From assembly GCA_964447605.1 (NCBI GenBank), contig CAYUTA010000041.1, positions 1 through 22,670 of the forward strand: 22,670 nt of DNA. The letters are read 5' to 3'. This document shows positions 22,504 through 22,670 of this stretch, one piece after another. The notes under the pieces were generated by a model. That model saw only the letters and a list, made by a program, of their open reading frames with translations. It searched no databases and had not been told where the DNA came from. A program made the translations under genes and the position numbers. Numbering within the stretch: the stretch's first letter is position 1; every line of letters starts with the position of its first letter. The stretch is from CAYUTA01 sp964447605 (GTDB taxonomy: Bacteria; Bacillota; Clostridia; Christensenellales; CAG-138).

Positions 22504-22670
22504 AGTAGTAATTTCCTGCTCCGTTTCAGGATTGTTGCGTAATCGTTTAATTGCTTCTGGAAGGTCTTTAACTTTACATACCAGATAATCAAATGAAACA
22601 TCTATGGCCGCTTTTACTAGAGTGTGTATCTAAAATCATAACAACCATGCTTATGCAAGCAAAATGCGAA

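Overview
The window looks like a chromosomal segment of an anaerobic Firmicute of the Clostridia, probably an uncultured gut lineage. This is inferred from the strong AGGAGG-type ribosome binding sites, TTGACA/TATAAT-type promoters, a RbsABC-like sugar transporter with a lipoprotein binding protein, IS256-family insertion sequences, a clostripain-family peptidase remnant and remnants of a Tn1549-like conjugative element. No rRNA, tRNA or CRISPR array was seen.

Region 1 (about 1-5707, + strand) is a four-gene operon: a cytosolic beta-propeller protein of unknown role, then the permease, double ATPase and lipoprotein substrate-binding protein of a ribose/galactose-type sugar ABC importer. Region 2 (5776-8314) is an insertion-sequence graveyard: a 1.49-kb IS256-family element with 28-bp inverted repeats and one frameshift abuts, to the base, a truncated second IS256-type transposase gene. 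That gene in turn lies against the first 67 codons of a helix-turn-helix transposase.

Region 3 (8516-17505) continues the sugar theme in several transcription units. On the - strand a LacI regulator and an FGGY kinase are paired. On the + strand lie a neutral-ceramidase-like hydrolase and a NagB-like isomerase with an altered active-site loop. On the - strand a ribulose-phosphate-3-epimerase homologue, a SIS-domain isomerase and a DeoR regulator form an operon. Divergent from it, on the + strand, are an archaeal-type triosephosphate-isomerase homologue and a long YjbQ protein. With the importer these suffice in outline for uptake, phosphorylation, isomerisation/epimerisation and triose handling of a sugar, but the substrate cannot be read from the sequence.

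Region 4 (17638-19484) holds the C-terminal remnant of a clostripain-type peptidase, which lacks its catalytic half, and an intact HU gene with a clear promoter and terminator. Region 5 (19550-22670) is a decayed mobile island. It has a VirB4-like conjugation ATPase reduced to two joined fragments, a 60-residue ORF behind an array of 10-bp repeats, an intact Fic protein, an orphan beta-class DNA methyltransferase, a small gene with an in-frame amber codon, and an unrecognised AT-rich ORF at the right edge.

The strongest candidate for something undescribed is the sugar locus of regions 1 and 3, in particular the pairing of the TIM homologue with a long YjbQ protein and the NagB-like enzyme with proline in place of the usual catalytic aspartate. 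Many other items are ordinary genome decay.
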